Below, in pieces: positions 28,704 through 41,181 of a stretch of DNA of 53,093 nt. How positions within the stretch are numbered: position 1 is the first letter of the stretch; every line of letters starts with the position of its first letter. Origin of the DNA: an uncultured Anaerobiospirillum sp. Lineage in GTDB: Bacteria; Pseudomonadota; Gammaproteobacteria; Enterobacterales; Succinivibrionaceae. The translations under genes were made by a program, and so were the position numbers. The stretch spans positions 1 to 53,093 of the forward strand of contig CALXNP010000004.1 of NCBI GenBank assembly GCA_944389785.1, written 5' to 3'. The notes under the pieces are model-generated. The model was given only the letters and a program-made list of their open reading frames with translations, ran no database searches and had not been told where the DNA came from.

Positions 28704-29798
28704 TTAATTGTTTTCCTCAAGCTTTGCACTAGGAGGTAAATCTAATGTTGCTACTGTCCTTTTATTAATAAACATGCAATCACCATAACTAAAGAATTTA
28801 TAACCAGCATCTATAGCATGCTTATATGCCTGCATAGTATTTTTATAACCAGCAAAAGCACTAACTAACATGATTAAAGTAGATTCTGGTAGATGAAAAT
28901 TTGTAATTAAAGCATCTACAACCTCATATTTATAACCTGGGTATATAAAAATAGAAGTATCTGCATAGAACTCACAAATATCACCAAGTTTATGTTCTTT
29001 AGCATATTTAGCTGCAGATTCAAGTGATCTTACAGCTGTAGTACCAACAGCTACTACCTTATTACCTCTTTTTCTTGTTGCTATAACTAAATCAGCAACT
29101 TGCTGTGACAATTGCACATATTCTTTGTGCATATGATGCTGAGTAATATCTGAGCTTCTAACAGGCTGAAAAGTACCAGCTCCAACGTGTAAGGTAACAA
29201 ATGCGCATTGAATACCTTGTTGTTGTAAAGATTGCAACTGCTCTTTATCAAAATGTAAACCTGCTGTAGGTGCAGCTACCGCACCTAAATTTTTTGAATA
29301 AACTGTTTGATATCTATCTTTATCAAGAGGCTCATCTTCTCTATCAATATAAGGTGGTAAAGGTATATGCCCCACATTATCTAGCATATCAAAAAAAGAT
29401 ATATCATCTTTAAGCTCCACTAAAAACAGAGCTTCTTCTCGACCTAGAACCTTTAAAGTATAACCACCATCAATAAATAAAAGGGTATCAGCCTTAGGGG
29501 CTTTGCTTGCTTTAATATGAGCCAAAGCTTGATTCTTTGATAACACTCGTTCAATTAGCAGTTCAACTTTACCACCACTTTGCTTGCTACCATAAAGACG
29601 AGCAGCAATAACTTTTGTATCATTGAAAACTAAAAGATCTCCTGCTTGTAAATAATCTTTTAAATGAATAAAAGTAGTGTCTTGTGTAGCACCACTATTA
29701 CCATCTAATACTAACATGCGACATTGACTGCGTTCATTAGATGGATATAAAGCTATAAGCTCTTTTGGTAAATCAAAATTAAAATCTTCTTTTAACAC
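28704..29798 (-). CDS. queA: S-adenosylmethionine:tRNA ribosyltransferase-isomerase QueA
   Basis: Adds the epoxycyclopentane from SAM to 7-aminomethyl-7-deazaguanine in tRNA during queuosine synthesis. The 364-residue product starts with [20 protein letters not shown], has [39 protein letters not shown], and ends with the [17 protein letters not shown] and [17 protein letters not shown] motifs. It heads the queA-tgt-yajC-secDF series. Confidence 0.98.
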   Translation of the reverse strand: MLKEDFNFDLPKELIALYPSNERSQCRMLVLDGNSGATQDTTFIHLKDYLQAGDLLVFNDTKVIAARLYGSKQSGGKVELLIERVLSKNQALAHIKASKAPKADTLLFIDGGYTLKVLGREEALFLVELKDDISFFDMLDNVGHIPLPPYIDREDEPLDKDRYQTVYSKNLGAVAAPTAGLHFDKEQLQSLQQQGIQCAFVTLHVGAGTFQPVRSSDITQHHMHKEYVQLSQQVADLVIATRKRGNKVVAVGTTAVRSLESAAKYAKEHKLGDICEFYADTSIFIYPGYKYEVVDALITNFHLPESTLIMLVSAFAGYKNTMQAYKHAIDAGYKFFSYGDCMFINKRTVATLDLPPSAKLEENN

Positions 29799-29901
29799 AA
29801 ACTATACCTCATAATAGTAGTTAGATTGTATCAGTTTGTGACATTTGCCTCAATCTTTTTAATACTGCACATACTATTTTGCAATAGTTTCAACTTTGTG
29901 A

Positions 29902-31506
29902 CTATAAAGTAAAAATTTTATTTAAAAGTTTAGATAAAGCCAAAGGTAATTCATTAATATCATTGATAACTATACTATTTTTAAAAATATTAGCTACTGA
30001 TAAAAATCTAATACCAAAAACATAAAGCTCAATACCAAGTTTATCTATCAAATCAGATACATGTTGTAATTGTTTTAAACTATCTGGCATACCATCAGTA
30101 AAAATAATAAATATATTACGCTGACAATCTAAGATATTTGCTCTGTATAAAGCATGCCATAAAGCTTGAGCAATTGGAGTGGAACCACGTGGACTTTGAT
30201 CAAAGTAAGCGGCTTTTTTACTAGCTTTTTCATTATAATCTAAAGCTATTTCGCTCTCACTTGAAAAACCTGGAAAAAACGAGCAAATATTTTTAATGCC
30301 CTCAATATTTTCTAAGGCTAAAGCTAAAGATAAAGCACTTTGACAGGCAATTGTAGCTCTACTGTGCTTACCATCATCAAGGCTTAACATTGAGCCTGAA
30401 ACATCAACTAACAAATAAATTAAAGTATTAAAATCTAATAATTGTTGTTTCTGCTTAAAAATATTGGTCTCACCATGTTTATATAAAATAGCTTTGTTCA
30501 TATTTAAGTAGCAGCCACTATAGCTACTATTATTCATACTCTCCACATAAGCAATAGCTCTTTGCCTAAGCACACGTCTTAAACGTGGATATAAACCTAA
30601 TACCTCATAAATAAACTGCTTACTGCCTGCTTTACAAGTACTTACCTTTAAAAATCCAAAATCATCGCGTGAATTTGATTCATTATCACTATAGCTTTCA
30701 ATTAAATTTTGAAAACTAGTTAAAGCTTGATCCCCTAAAACCTTACTTACATCAATAAGCTCTTTAGCATTTACATTTATTTCTAACTTGTCACACTCTT
30801 GACAAATACATTGTGTTAAAGTTTTCGTTTTTATGTGTTGATAAGCATATAGATCTTGTTTAACTGTATCTTCATTAAAGATGTTTTGCTCTGTAAGTAG
30901 TTTATATATATTTTGTGCCAATTCATAACAATCTTTACTTTTTTTACAATTTTTAACTAAATTTAAGTGTAAATTTAATGTATTTAAAAATTTTCTATCT
31001 ATATATTTACGCATTAATTTAATTAAATATGCACATTTTACTCTAAGAGTTAAGCTATAGCCTTGTACTTTAACTGCTAAATACAAGATCATATAATTAA
31101 ATAGCAATGAGCTTAAATCCTTTAGTTTATAATCTTGCAAATATTTATTAAAATTTCTAGTGCTAAAATTACGTAAAAACTCTAAATTTTCAAATACACC
31201 TACATACTCTTTATTAATCTTTTTTTCAATAAAACTATCTTCTAAGATATTGTATATACATGCAAGTAAATTATCTTGTGCTGCTAATTTTACATATTTA
31301 AAATCAGTAAAACGTACATGAGCAGACTCATGAGCTAAATAAGCATAGGTTATTTTCGTAATATTAGGATCATCTAATTTAAGTCTTGGAACATGTATAA
31401 CCTTACCATCAGTATAAGCTTGAGTACCATGCATATATACTTCAATACCAAAACGTTTAGCATAATTATTTACAATAATAGGCAATGTTTGTTCTAAAAT
31501 TTTCAT
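29902..31506 (-). CDS. HExxH-type putative metalloprotein with C-terminal VWA domain (CobT-like)
   Basis: A 534-residue protein with no signal peptide. The N-terminal part has HESAH at residues 59-63 in the context AYLAHESAHVRFTDF, then ILEDSFIEKK, the H-E-x-x-H plus LED-x-x-x-E pattern seen in CobT/VWA proteins. The middle is helical. The C-terminal VWA domain (from about 365) has a complete MIDAS site: DVSGSM, the Thr in RGSTPIAQAL, and FTDGMPD. CobT-type proteins usually work with a MoxR/CobS AAA+ ATPase; none is adjacent. Function unknown; a chelatase-like or protease role would be a guess. The 479 bases upstream (31507-31985) are AT-rich and shared with the divergent lapC gene. Confidence 0.75.
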   Translation of the reverse strand: MKILEQTLPIIVNNYAKRFGIEVYMHGTQAYTDGKVIHVPRLKLDDPNITKITYAYLAHESAHVRFTDFKYVKLAAQDNLLACIYNILEDSFIEKKINKEYVGVFENLEFLRNFSTRNFNKYLQDYKLKDLSSLLFNYMILYLAVKVQGYSLTLRVKCAYLIKLMRKYIDRKFLNTLNLHLNLVKNCKKSKDCYELAQNIYKLLTEQNIFNEDTVKQDLYAYQHIKTKTLTQCICQECDKLEINVNAKELIDVSKVLGDQALTSFQNLIESYSDNESNSRDDFGFLKVSTCKAGSKQFIYEVLGLYPRLRRVLRQRAIAYVESMNNSSYSGCYLNMNKAILYKHGETNIFKQKQQLLDFNTLIYLLVDVSGSMLSLDDGKHSRATIACQSALSLALALENIEGIKNICSFFPGFSSESEIALDYNEKASKKAAYFDQSPRGSTPIAQALWHALYRANILDCQRNIFIIFTDGMPDSLKQLQHVSDLIDKLGIELYVFGIRFLSVANIFKNSIVINDINELPLALSKLLNKIFTL

Positions 31507-31904
31507 AGTTTATCCACTATTAATCCGTAATTAAATTTAATGGCATAAGTATAAAGATCTAAATAATTTAAGACTTAATTTAAGTAGCAAACTATTACTT
31601 ATATTTATAATTAAAAATAATTAACTTAAATTTAATATTTGTCTTGATATTTAGTTTAACTTAAAGATTTTTACTTAACTTTCTTTCCTAACATAATAAT
31701 TAAAGCTAAATTGTATCTTGAGTGCAAAATAAAAAAATAAACAAATTATTTTAAAATAGTGTTAAAGAATTTTAATGCTGAAAAAACCAATACTGCTTTA
31801 AACTCAGTTTTAATTAAGTTGTTAGCCTCTATTTAAGCTAGAAAACTAGTTTTTTACTGATACTTTGATAATTATATTCAAAATAAATAACGGTGTTGCT
31901 TGAG

Positions 31905-31931
31905 TTGACAGAATAAAATAAGAATTATTAT
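31905..31931 (+). promoter_or_regulatory. Weak promoter candidate for lapC-cnoX
   Basis: A perfect -35 TTGACA (31905-31910) is followed after only 15 bases by TATTAT (31926-31931). The short spacing makes it doubtful, but nothing better lies in the 55 bases before the lapC ATG. The rest of 31507-31985 shows no gene or clear hairpin. Confidence 0.3.
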
Positions 31932-31985
31932 GCCAAAATATGTTATTATTTCCAGCTAATAGCTAACAGTTAATTAATTTTTACT

Positions 31986-33704
31986 ATGCAAGATAATAAT
32001 TTTCCAAAAATCTATTCTTATGCTGAGATGGTATCTCGCTCCATTAGCTTTGGGCATTACTTCTTACTTTTTAATTGTGCTTTAAGTATATTTATTGGTA
32101 CTGCCTATACCTTTTCTGCTTTAAATAATGATAGTTTTATCTCTTTTATCTATTTAATTTTAACCAATATTGGTCATATGTCCTTTTTGACCTTTATTGT
32201 TTTTTTAATTGTACTTTTTCCTTTAGCTTTTATAGGTAATTTTAGATACTATCGCATTATTAGTGTCATAATAATGTGTATCTATCATATGCTTTTGCTA
32301 ATAGATGCCAAATTATATCTTTATGTTAAAGCTCATTTAAGCTTAGGTGTACTTAATATTGTAATTAGTGATTTAGATTTTGATACAGGTTTAAATTATA
32401 ACTTTTTATTCATAGCTCTACCAATAATAATAGCTTTAGTAATTTTCTTTGCTAAATTAGCTACAAAGAGTCTATATCGATTCAAAATAAAAAAATATGC
32501 TTTTATTAGTGCTATCCTTATCACCTCATCTTTTATCACCTCCCACCTTATACATATCTGGGCAGATGCTGATAACTATGATGAAATTACAGCACTACGC
32601 TCTACTTATCCAATACATTATCCTATGACGGCTCGCTCTTTTTTAAGAAGCCATGGATTTATTGCTCAAAATAAAACTTTAAATGATGATGTACAAAAAG
32701 TTAAATATCCTTTAAATAGCTTGAAGTTAAATCAAAATATTACAAGCTTTAATGTCTTACACATTATGCTTGAAAATATTTCTTACCAAGATTTACTAGA
32801 ACCTAAACCACAATTAACCAAAATTTCTGCTATGATGCAAAATTTTGAAAGCTTTTATATGCCATATACTAGTAGCTTAGACAATTTGTTTGCAAGTGGT
32901 TATGGACTTCCTATCTTATATAGAAAAACTATATTACAAGAAAATATTACTCCTATTGTAGTTGAAGCTATGCAAAAACTTGAATATGGGAAAAAACTCT
33001 TTTTAGTTAAAGATAAATATGATTTTGAGCAAAAATTAAGTAATAGTCCAAGTTTTGTACAAATTAATACTAGTACTAATGACATTCAAAGCCTAGATAA
33101 GCTAAAACTTGATTTACAAAATTTTGATAGCTCTAGAAAATTTGCTTTCTATGCTATCTTATCTGATTTAAACAGTGTAAAAAATAATAATGATTATCAA
33201 AATAAACTAACTAACCTTGAAAATAAAATTTTAGATATCATTTTGCAATTAAAAGCTATTGATTGCTATGACAATACATTAATTATTATCTCATCTATCA
33301 GTGGCAACAATAAATATGATGATAATAAACTTAAATTTAAGCGTAATTTGCAGCAAGGAGTCTTATTAATTAAATGGCCTTTTGCAAATGCTATAGCAAG
33401 CAGTAATAATGCTTTAGCCAGTAGCTTTGATTTAAGCCCAACTATTGCTTTTAATGCTTTAGGAGTAATTAATAAAAGTACTGATTTTAGTGTAGGCAAT
33501 GATCTTAAAAATGCAAACTTTGATGAAAAGCAAATGTTAATTATAGATGGTAATGACCTCATTATTGCTAATAAATCTTTTGCTACTATTTACACTAATG
33601 ATGGTGGTTTTATTGTAGAAAATACTCAAGGAAGTTATAGAGCCATACCAAAGCTTGAAACTTTAATTCGTGCTATGAGAGATTTAAATCGTTTTAAGGA
33701 GTAA
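31986..33704 (+). CDS. lapC: LPS-synthesis regulator LapC/PbgA (YejM family)
   Basis: Inner-membrane protein that in E. coli binds LapB and lipid A to control LpxC degradation by FtsH. The 572-residue product aligns with YejM from near its start (MVSRSISFGHYFLLFNCALS against MVSWGHWFALFN). Five N-terminal transmembrane segments occupy about 20-200, with IGHMSFLTF and LLLIDAKLY conserved, then SHLIHIWADADNYDEITALR and YPMTARSFLRSHG. The C-terminal sulfatase-like domain is degenerate: IMLENISYQDL replaces the usual metal-Asp stretch, consistent with a non-catalytic role. No strong Shine-Dalgarno precedes the ATG. Confidence 0.85.
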   Translation: MQDNNFPKIYSYAEMVSRSISFGHYFLLFNCALSIFIGTAYTFSALNNDSFISFIYLILTNIGHMSFLTFIVFLIVLFPLAFIGNFRYYRIISVIIMCIYHMLLLIDAKLYLYVKAHLSLGVLNIVISDLDFDTGLNYNFLFIALPIIIALVIFFAKLATKSLYRFKIKKYAFISAILITSSFITSHLIHIWADADNYDEITALRSTYPIHYPMTARSFLRSHGFIAQNKTLNDDVQKVKYPLNSLKLNQNITSFNVLHIMLENISYQDLLEPKPQLTKISAMMQNFESFYMPYTSSLDNLFASGYGLPILYRKTILQENITPIVVEAMQKLEYGKKLFLVKDKYDFEQKLSNSPSFVQINTSTNDIQSLDKLKLDLQNFDSSRKFAFYAILSDLNSVKNNNDYQNKLTNLENKILDIILQLKAIDCYDNTLIIISSISGNNKYDDNKLKFKRNLQQGVLLIKWPFANAIASSNNALASSFDLSPTIAFNALGVINKSTDFSVGNDLKNANFDEKQMLIIDGNDLIIANKSFATIYTNDGGFIVENTQGSYRAIPKLETLIRAMRDLNRFKE

Positions 33705-33706
33705 AT

Positions 33707-34543
33707 ATGCAACTTACAATGGAAAATGTTGAACAAGTAGTTATTAAAGAATCCTATAACAAAGCAGTATTTTTGTATTTTTACATGGAAGATCAAGCTT
33801 GTGCTGCTAGTAAAAATGCATTACAAACAGCAATTAGTGATGATAATGCTTATATAAGCTTAGTACTTGCAGATGTTGCTACAGATGTTGCTCAAGCTAT
33901 TGCTATGCAAATAGGTTTACGTGGTGTACCTGCTTTAATTATCTTTAAAGATGGACAACCAGTAGATTCTCTGCAAGGTAATGATATTGTTGTAAAATTA
34001 AATGAATTAATGCAAAAATATATGCCAAGTGAAGCTGAGCTTAATGCTCGTCAAGCACTTGAATTTGAAGCTAATAATAATTTTGATAAAGCTTTAGAAC
34101 TTATAAGCGCTGCTTTTAATACAGACAATAGTAACTTAACCTATAAGCATATCTATACTAGAGTTTTAATTAAATGTAAAAAATTAGATGAAGCCAAAAA
34201 CTTACTTGATACTGCAGGCAGGGAAGAGCGAGATTCTCAAGAATATCAAGATCTACTTTCAGCTTATGATTTAGCAGTTAAAGCCCTAAACTCTCCTGAG
34301 CTTTTAAAATTAGCTCAAGACTATGAGGCTAATCAAAATGATGACAATATATGCATCAACTATGCAGTAGCCTTAAAAGAAGCTGGAAAAACAGAGCAAG
34401 CTTTACAAATACTTTTTGATAGATTAAAAGTTAACGTGGCTAATCAAGAGGTTAAAAAAGTCTTTTTAGATATGTTAAACACATTATCTGGAAGCAAGTT
34501 ACAATCTGAATATAGACGTAAACTCTACACTATTCTTTATTAA
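33707..34543 (+). CDS. cnoX: Chaperedoxin CnoX (YbbN), thioredoxin-TPR protein
   Basis: Cytoplasmic thioredoxin-fold holdase that hands substrates to GroEL. The 278-residue product has a thioredoxin domain (about 1-108) with YMEDQACAAS at the redox position: one Cys, like the SxxC of E. coli CnoX, not CxxC. The cis-Pro loop is RGVPALIIFKDG. A TPR domain follows (about 112-278; ARQALEFEANNNFDKALELI; NYAVALKEAGKTEQALQILF). The start is 2 bases after the lapC stop, with AAGGAG in the lapC end, so the two are co-translated. Confidence 0.88.
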   Translation: MQLTMENVEQVVIKESYNKAVFLYFYMEDQACAASKNALQTAISDDNAYISLVLADVATDVAQAIAMQIGLRGVPALIIFKDGQPVDSLQGNDIVVKLNELMQKYMPSEAELNARQALEFEANNNFDKALELISAAFNTDNSNLTYKHIYTRVLIKCKKLDEAKNLLDTAGREERDSQEYQDLLSAYDLAVKALNSPELLKLAQDYEANQNDDNICINYAVALKEAGKTEQALQILFDRLKVNVANQEVKKVFLDMLNTLSGSKLQSEYRRKLYTILY

Positions 34544-34573
34544 AATTAATAATTAACATTTAAATGATAATTC

Positions 34574-34629
34574 ACTTTTAATTTTATTATTTAAAAGTAA
34601 ACTACTTTTGTTAAAAACAAAAGTAGTTT
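34574..34629. terminator. Two tandem hairpins between convergent cnoX and deaD
   Basis: Hairpin 1 is ACTTTTAA / TTAAAAGT (34574-34581 with 34591-34598). Hairpin 2 is AAACTACTTTTG / CAAAAGTAGTTT (34599-34610 with 34618-34629), a perfect 12-bp stem. Lying between convergent genes they probably stop both transcripts; T tails are short. Confidence 0.55.
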
Positions 34630-34648
34630 ATAAATTAGATATACTTAA

Positions 34649-36604
34649 CTATTTTCTTTTTGATTTTTTAGACTTCTTATCTTTATCAAAGCCTTTTTTG
34701 CTCTTATCTTTTTTACCCTCAAAACTTAAAAACTTAGGACGAGAAGAACGAGATTTATCTTTTCTATCTGATCTATCATTTAAATTATCTTCACCATCAA
34801 AGTCTTTGTAATCATGCTTCTTATGCTTATTATCTTTTGCTAAAAATTTCTTAATATTTAAAGCTCTGCCACATACACGAGCACGACTTAAAATTTCATG
34901 AGTTTTAGCTGGCATGTCCTCAGGCAAATCAACTGTTGAAAAACAGTCATAAATACAAATCTCACCTATAAACTCGCTGTCTAAATTACCTTCATTAGCA
35001 ATAGCACCTACAATTTGACCAGGCTTTACTCCGTCTTTTCTACCTACTGCTACTTTATAACGAACCATATTGATTTCAGGATGATTCTTAAGAGGTACTG
35101 CTTGAGCACTAATATTTTTTGAATGTGAGCGCATCCCCTCATCATCAAAACTTTTCATCTTGACATCGATTTCATCTTTAGAAAGTAATAGTTGGCCATC
35201 TTTTTGAGCCATCTTAGCTAAAGCTGCACATAAAGTTTCAACATCAATTAAAGTATCCTCAAGAATACTTGAGATTACATCCTCATAAATTTGAAGATCG
35301 TCACTTTGTATTGTTTGTAGAATTTGATTTTTAAAATTGTTAAGTCTGCTCTTATTTACATCCTCAACAGTTGGCATTGCCATTGGCTCTATCTTTTGTC
35401 TAGTAATGCGCTCTATTTGACGTAAAGCACGTCTTTCACGAGGAGATACAAATAAAATGGCCTCACCTGTTCTACCAGCTCTGCCTGTTCTTCCAATACG
35501 ATGAACATAACTTTCTGCATCATATGGAATATCGTAGTTAAATACATGTGTAACTCTATCTACATCTAAACCACGTGCTGCTACGTCTGTAGCAATGATA
35601 ATATCAAGAGAGGATTTTTTTAATCTCTCAATAATCTTCTCTCTTTGACGCTGTGGAATATCACCATGTAAAGCAGCACAAGCTAAACCTCTTGCCATGA
35701 GTTTATTAGCAACATCTTCTGCATCTGTTTTAGTTCTAACAAAGACAATTACTGCATCATAATCCTCAACCTCAAGCATACGTGACATAGCATCTACTTT
35801 GTGTACACCTGATACTACCCAATATCTTTGACGTACTGTTGTTGCTGTAGTAGTCTTAGATTGAATCTTTACTTCAACAGGATTTTTTAAATGATTTGTA
35901 GCTATATTTTTGATAGCAGGTGGCATAGTAGCTGAGAATAAAGCTGTCTTTCTATCATCAGGAGTATGAGATAAAATCCAATCAACATCATCAATAAAGC
36001 CCATACGCAACATTTCATCGGCTTCATCAATGACCATGTACTCAACTTCGCTTAAATCAACTTTACCTTTTTCAATAAGATCAATTAGTCTGCCTGGTGT
36101 TGCAACAACAACGCTTGCACCATGACGTAAAGTTCTAATTTGACTATCATATGAAGCACCACCATAAATAGGAGCTACATGAAAACCATCAATATATTTG
36201 GCGAAATTTTGAAAAGATTCTGCACTTTGTATAGCAAGCTCACGAGTTGGCTCTAAAACTAAAGCATATAATTTACCTTTTTTAAAATTAGATAAAATAG
36301 GTAAAGCAAAAGCTGCAGTTTTACCTGTACCTGTTTGAGCCTGACCTATCATATCATGACCCTGCATAACTACAGGTATAGCTTGTACTTGAATAGGTGT
36401 TGGATTTTCATAACCTAAATCAGTAATGGCTTTTAATACTTTTTTATTTAAACCAAGATCACTAAACAAAACATCTTCTTTGTTAGTATCTTGCTCACCA
36501 TCAGTATCAGCAAGCAATAAGCTCTCTTGGGCACCCTCTGAGGTTAGAATATCACTACTTTTTTGCTTTTTATCTTCTTGATTATTTATTGATTCTTGTG
36601 ACAT
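34649..36604 (-). CDS. deaD: DEAD-box RNA helicase DeaD (CsdA)
   Basis: Cold-adaptation RNA helicase acting in ribosome assembly and mRNA decay. The 651-residue product has the Q motif, motif I AQTGTGKTAA, motif II DEADEM, SAT in LFSATMPP, and motif VI HRIGRTGRAGR. The C-terminal RNA-binding domain (about 475-580, INMVRYKVAVGRKDGVKPGQ) is the DbpA/CsdA type, and a Lys/Asp/Ser-rich tail follows (DKSRSSRPKFLSFEGKKDK). About 55 extra residues precede the Q motif region. It has a structured leader of about 140 bases. Confidence 0.95.
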   Translation of the reverse strand: MSQESINNQEDKKQKSSDILTSEGAQESLLLADTDGEQDTNKEDVLFSDLGLNKKVLKAITDLGYENPTPIQVQAIPVVMQGHDMIGQAQTGTGKTAAFALPILSNFKKGKLYALVLEPTRELAIQSAESFQNFAKYIDGFHVAPIYGGASYDSQIRTLRHGASVVVATPGRLIDLIEKGKVDLSEVEYMVIDEADEMLRMGFIDDVDWILSHTPDDRKTALFSATMPPAIKNIATNHLKNPVEVKIQSKTTTATTVRQRYWVVSGVHKVDAMSRMLEVEDYDAVIVFVRTKTDAEDVANKLMARGLACAALHGDIPQRQREKIIERLKKSSLDIIIATDVAARGLDVDRVTHVFNYDIPYDAESYVHRIGRTGRAGRTGEAILFVSPRERRALRQIERITRQKIEPMAMPTVEDVNKSRLNNFKNQILQTIQSDDLQIYEDVISSILEDTLIDVETLCAALAKMAQKDGQLLLSKDEIDVKMKSFDDEGMRSHSKNISAQAVPLKNHPEINMVRYKVAVGRKDGVKPGQIVGAIANEGNLDSEFIGEICIYDCFSTVDLPEDMPAKTHEILSRARVCGRALNIKKFLAKDNKHKKHDYKDFDGEDNLNDRSDRKDKSRSSRPKFLSFEGKKDKSKKGFDKDKKSKKSKRK

Positions 36605-36702
36605 GAATATACCTAAATTTACATTAAAGAATTATTGCCTACAAGGTCATAGAACCAAAAAGTATGCAAATTTAGCTTACTCCACAACAAGACGACCTCT
36701 AT

Positions 36703-36734
36703 AGGCACAAACCTGCAAAGACCCACGCAGGTTC
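36703..36734 (-). promoter_or_regulatory. Structured element in deaD leader
   Basis: In the predicted deaD 5' untranslated region, AACCTGC / GCAGGTT (36709-36715 with 36726-36732) forms a perfect 7-bp hairpin with a 10-base loop, and other short pairings surround it (CCTATAG, TAGGGC). E. coli deaD also has a long, regulated leader, so post-transcriptional control is plausible. Confidence 0.45.
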
Positions 36735-36750
36735 CTAAGAATAGGGCTAC

Positions 36751-36779
36751 ATTATATACATAAATTTATGTGATATAAA
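36751..36779 (-). promoter_or_regulatory. Candidate deaD promoter
   Basis: On the minus strand a perfect -10 TATAAT (36751-36756) is preceded after 17 bases by a weak -35 TTTATA (36774-36779). Within the spacer is a perfect 14-bp palindrome ACATAAATTTATGT (36758-36771). Transcription from about 36744 would give a leader of about 140 bases. Confidence 0.5.
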
Positions 36780-36784
36780 GCACA
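36769..36784. promoter_or_regulatory. CRP-like site between deaD and leuA
   Basis: TGTGATATAAAGCACA fits TGTGA-N6-TCACA at 9 of 10 conserved positions. It overlaps the proposed deaD -35, so binding there would be expected to repress deaD, or to act at a distance on leuA. This is a pattern match only. Confidence 0.45.
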
Positions 36785-36854
36785 ATGTAAAAAAAATTTA
36801 ATTATAGAAAATTAATATAAGAAAAAATTAATATAAAGAAAAATTTAGCAAAAT

Positions 36855-36940
36855 TGCAAAAAATAAATTTTGCAAAATTATATTATTTTGCAAAAAATAT
36901 ATAGCACAAAAATAATACAAAACTATATTATTATGCAAAA
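36855..36940. repeat. Cluster of TTTTGCAAAA-type motifs upstream of leuA
   Basis: Four TGCAAAA-centred motifs occur: TTGCAAAA near 36855, the 14-bp palindrome AATTTTGCAAAATT (36866-36879), TTTTGCAAAA (36886-36895), and TATGCAAAATA near 36933. They lie upstream of the leuA promoter in an otherwise featureless AT-rich stretch and could be binding sites for a leu regulator or nucleoid protein. Confidence 0.35.
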
Positions 36941-36999
36941 TAATATTCATATATATCAATTATATAATATATTTAATTTTTATTTTTTGTAAAAATATC

Positions 37000-37028
37000 T
37001 TGACTGCAAAAATTACTAAGTTTACGAT
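37000..37028 (+). promoter_or_regulatory. leuABCD promoter
   Basis: TTGACT (37000-37005), a 17-base spacer, and TACGAT (37023-37028) form a good sigma-70 promoter 66 bases before the leuA ATG. The leader of about 60 bases is too short for, and shows no, leucine-rich leader peptide or terminator hairpin of the enteric leuL type. Confidence 0.65.
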
Positions 37029-37093
37029 TATTCCATCTTACAAAATTTATATAATTTGAAAAAATTTAATTCAATTTACTAGATAGGTTTAAT

Positions 37094-39746
<2,653 letters not shown>

Positions 39747-39771
39747 AAATATAGTAAGGATAAAACTTTAA

Positions 39772-41172
39772 ATGGGAAAAACATTATATGAAAAGGTATA
39801 CGAATCTCATATCGTATATCAAAATGCAGGTGAATTACCTACTATTTACATTGACAGACATTTAGTGCATGAAGTGACATCTCCACAAGCATTTTCAGGT
39901 CTAAAAATTGCTCATAGAAAAATGAGAAGACCTGATCTAACTTTAGCTACTATGGATCATGATGTTTCTACTAAAGAATCAACTATTGAAGCTTGCTCTG
40001 CACAAGCTAAAGAACAGATTAAAACTTTAATTGAAAATACTCAAGAATTTGGCGTTAAACTCTTTGGTTTAGGCGATGATAATCAAGGTATTGTACATAT
40101 TATAGGTCCACAAGTAGGTTTTACCTTACCTGGTACAACTCTAGTTTGTGGTGACTCACATACTGCTACTCATGGTGCTTTTGGCGCTCTTGCCTTTGGT
40201 GTAGGAACTTCAGAGGTTGAGCATGTCATGGCTACTCAAACCTTAAAACAAGGCAAACTTAAAACCATGAAGATTGAGTGCACTGGTTCACTTGGTAAAG
40301 GTGTATATGCTAAAGATTTAATCTTAGCAATTATTGGTAAATTAACTACAGCAGGTGGTACTGGCTATTGCGTTGAATTTTGTGGACAGGCTGTAAGAGA
40401 GCTATCAATGGAAGGTCGTATGACATTGTCTAATATGGCCATAGAGTTCGGTGCAAAAGCAGGTATGATTGCACCAGATGAAACTACTTTTGAATACTTA
40501 AAAGGCAGAATGTACACTCCAAAAGGTGAAGATTTTGATAAGGCTGTAGCATATTGGAAAACTCTAAAATCAGATGATGATGCTGTATTTGATAAAGTTG
40601 TAACTATTGATGCAAGCAGTATAGAACCACAAGTAACTTGGGGTACAAATCCAGGTCAAGAATTTGGCATCAGCAGCATAGTGCCATCTCCTAGCGATTT
40701 TGCTGATAGGACTGTAGCAAAGTCATGTGAAGATGCTCTTGAGTATATTGATTTAAAACCAGGTCAAAAAATAACAGATGCCACTATTGATTATGTCTTT
40801 ATTGGTTCATGCACTAATGGACGCCTTGAAGATTTTAGAATAGCAGCTTCCGTTCTAAAAGGACGCAAGGTTAAAGCAGGTGTAGTAGCTTTAGCTGTAC
40901 CTGGTTCAATGTGGGTTAAACAACAAGCAGAAAAAGAAGGTCTTGATAAGATCTTTATTGATGCAGGTTTTGAATGGAGATTACCTGGCTGTTCTATGTG
41001 CCTTGCTATGAATGATGATAAGGCTCCTGTTGGTGCTCGTGTAGCTTCAACATCAAACCGTAACTTTGTAGGTCGTCAGGGAAAAGGCTCACGTACTCAC
41101 CTTATGAGCCCTGCTAGTGCAGCAGCTTGTGCTATCACAGGTAAAATTAGTGATGTAAGAGAATTTTTATAG
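39772..41172 (+). CDS. leuC: 3-isopropylmalate dehydratase large subunit
   Basis: Aconitase-family [4Fe-4S] subunit that isomerises 2- to 3-isopropylmalate with LeuD. The 466-residue product has [43 protein letters not shown], and cluster Cys residues in [11 protein letters not shown] and [10 protein letters not shown]. It lies 25 bases after leuB and 9 before leuD. Confidence 0.98.
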   Translation: MGKTLYEKVYESHIVYQNAGELPTIYIDRHLVHEVTSPQAFSGLKIAHRKMRRPDLTLATMDHDVSTKESTIEACSAQAKEQIKTLIENTQEFGVKLFGLGDDNQGIVHIIGPQVGFTLPGTTLVCGDSHTATHGAFGALAFGVGTSEVEHVMATQTLKQGKLKTMKIECTGSLGKGVYAKDLILAIIGKLTTAGGTGYCVEFCGQAVRELSMEGRMTLSNMAIEFGAKAGMIAPDETTFEYLKGRMYTPKGEDFDKAVAYWKTLKSDDDAVFDKVVTIDASSIEPQVTWGTNPGQEFGISSIVPSPSDFADRTVAKSCEDALEYIDLKPGQKITDATIDYVFIGSCTNGRLEDFRIAASVLKGRKVKAGVVALAVPGSMWVKQQAEKEGLDKIFIDAGFEWRLPGCSMCLAMNDDKAPVGARVASTSNRNFVGRQGKGSRTHLMSPASAAACAITGKISDVREFL

Positions 41173-41181
41173 GATAAAATT

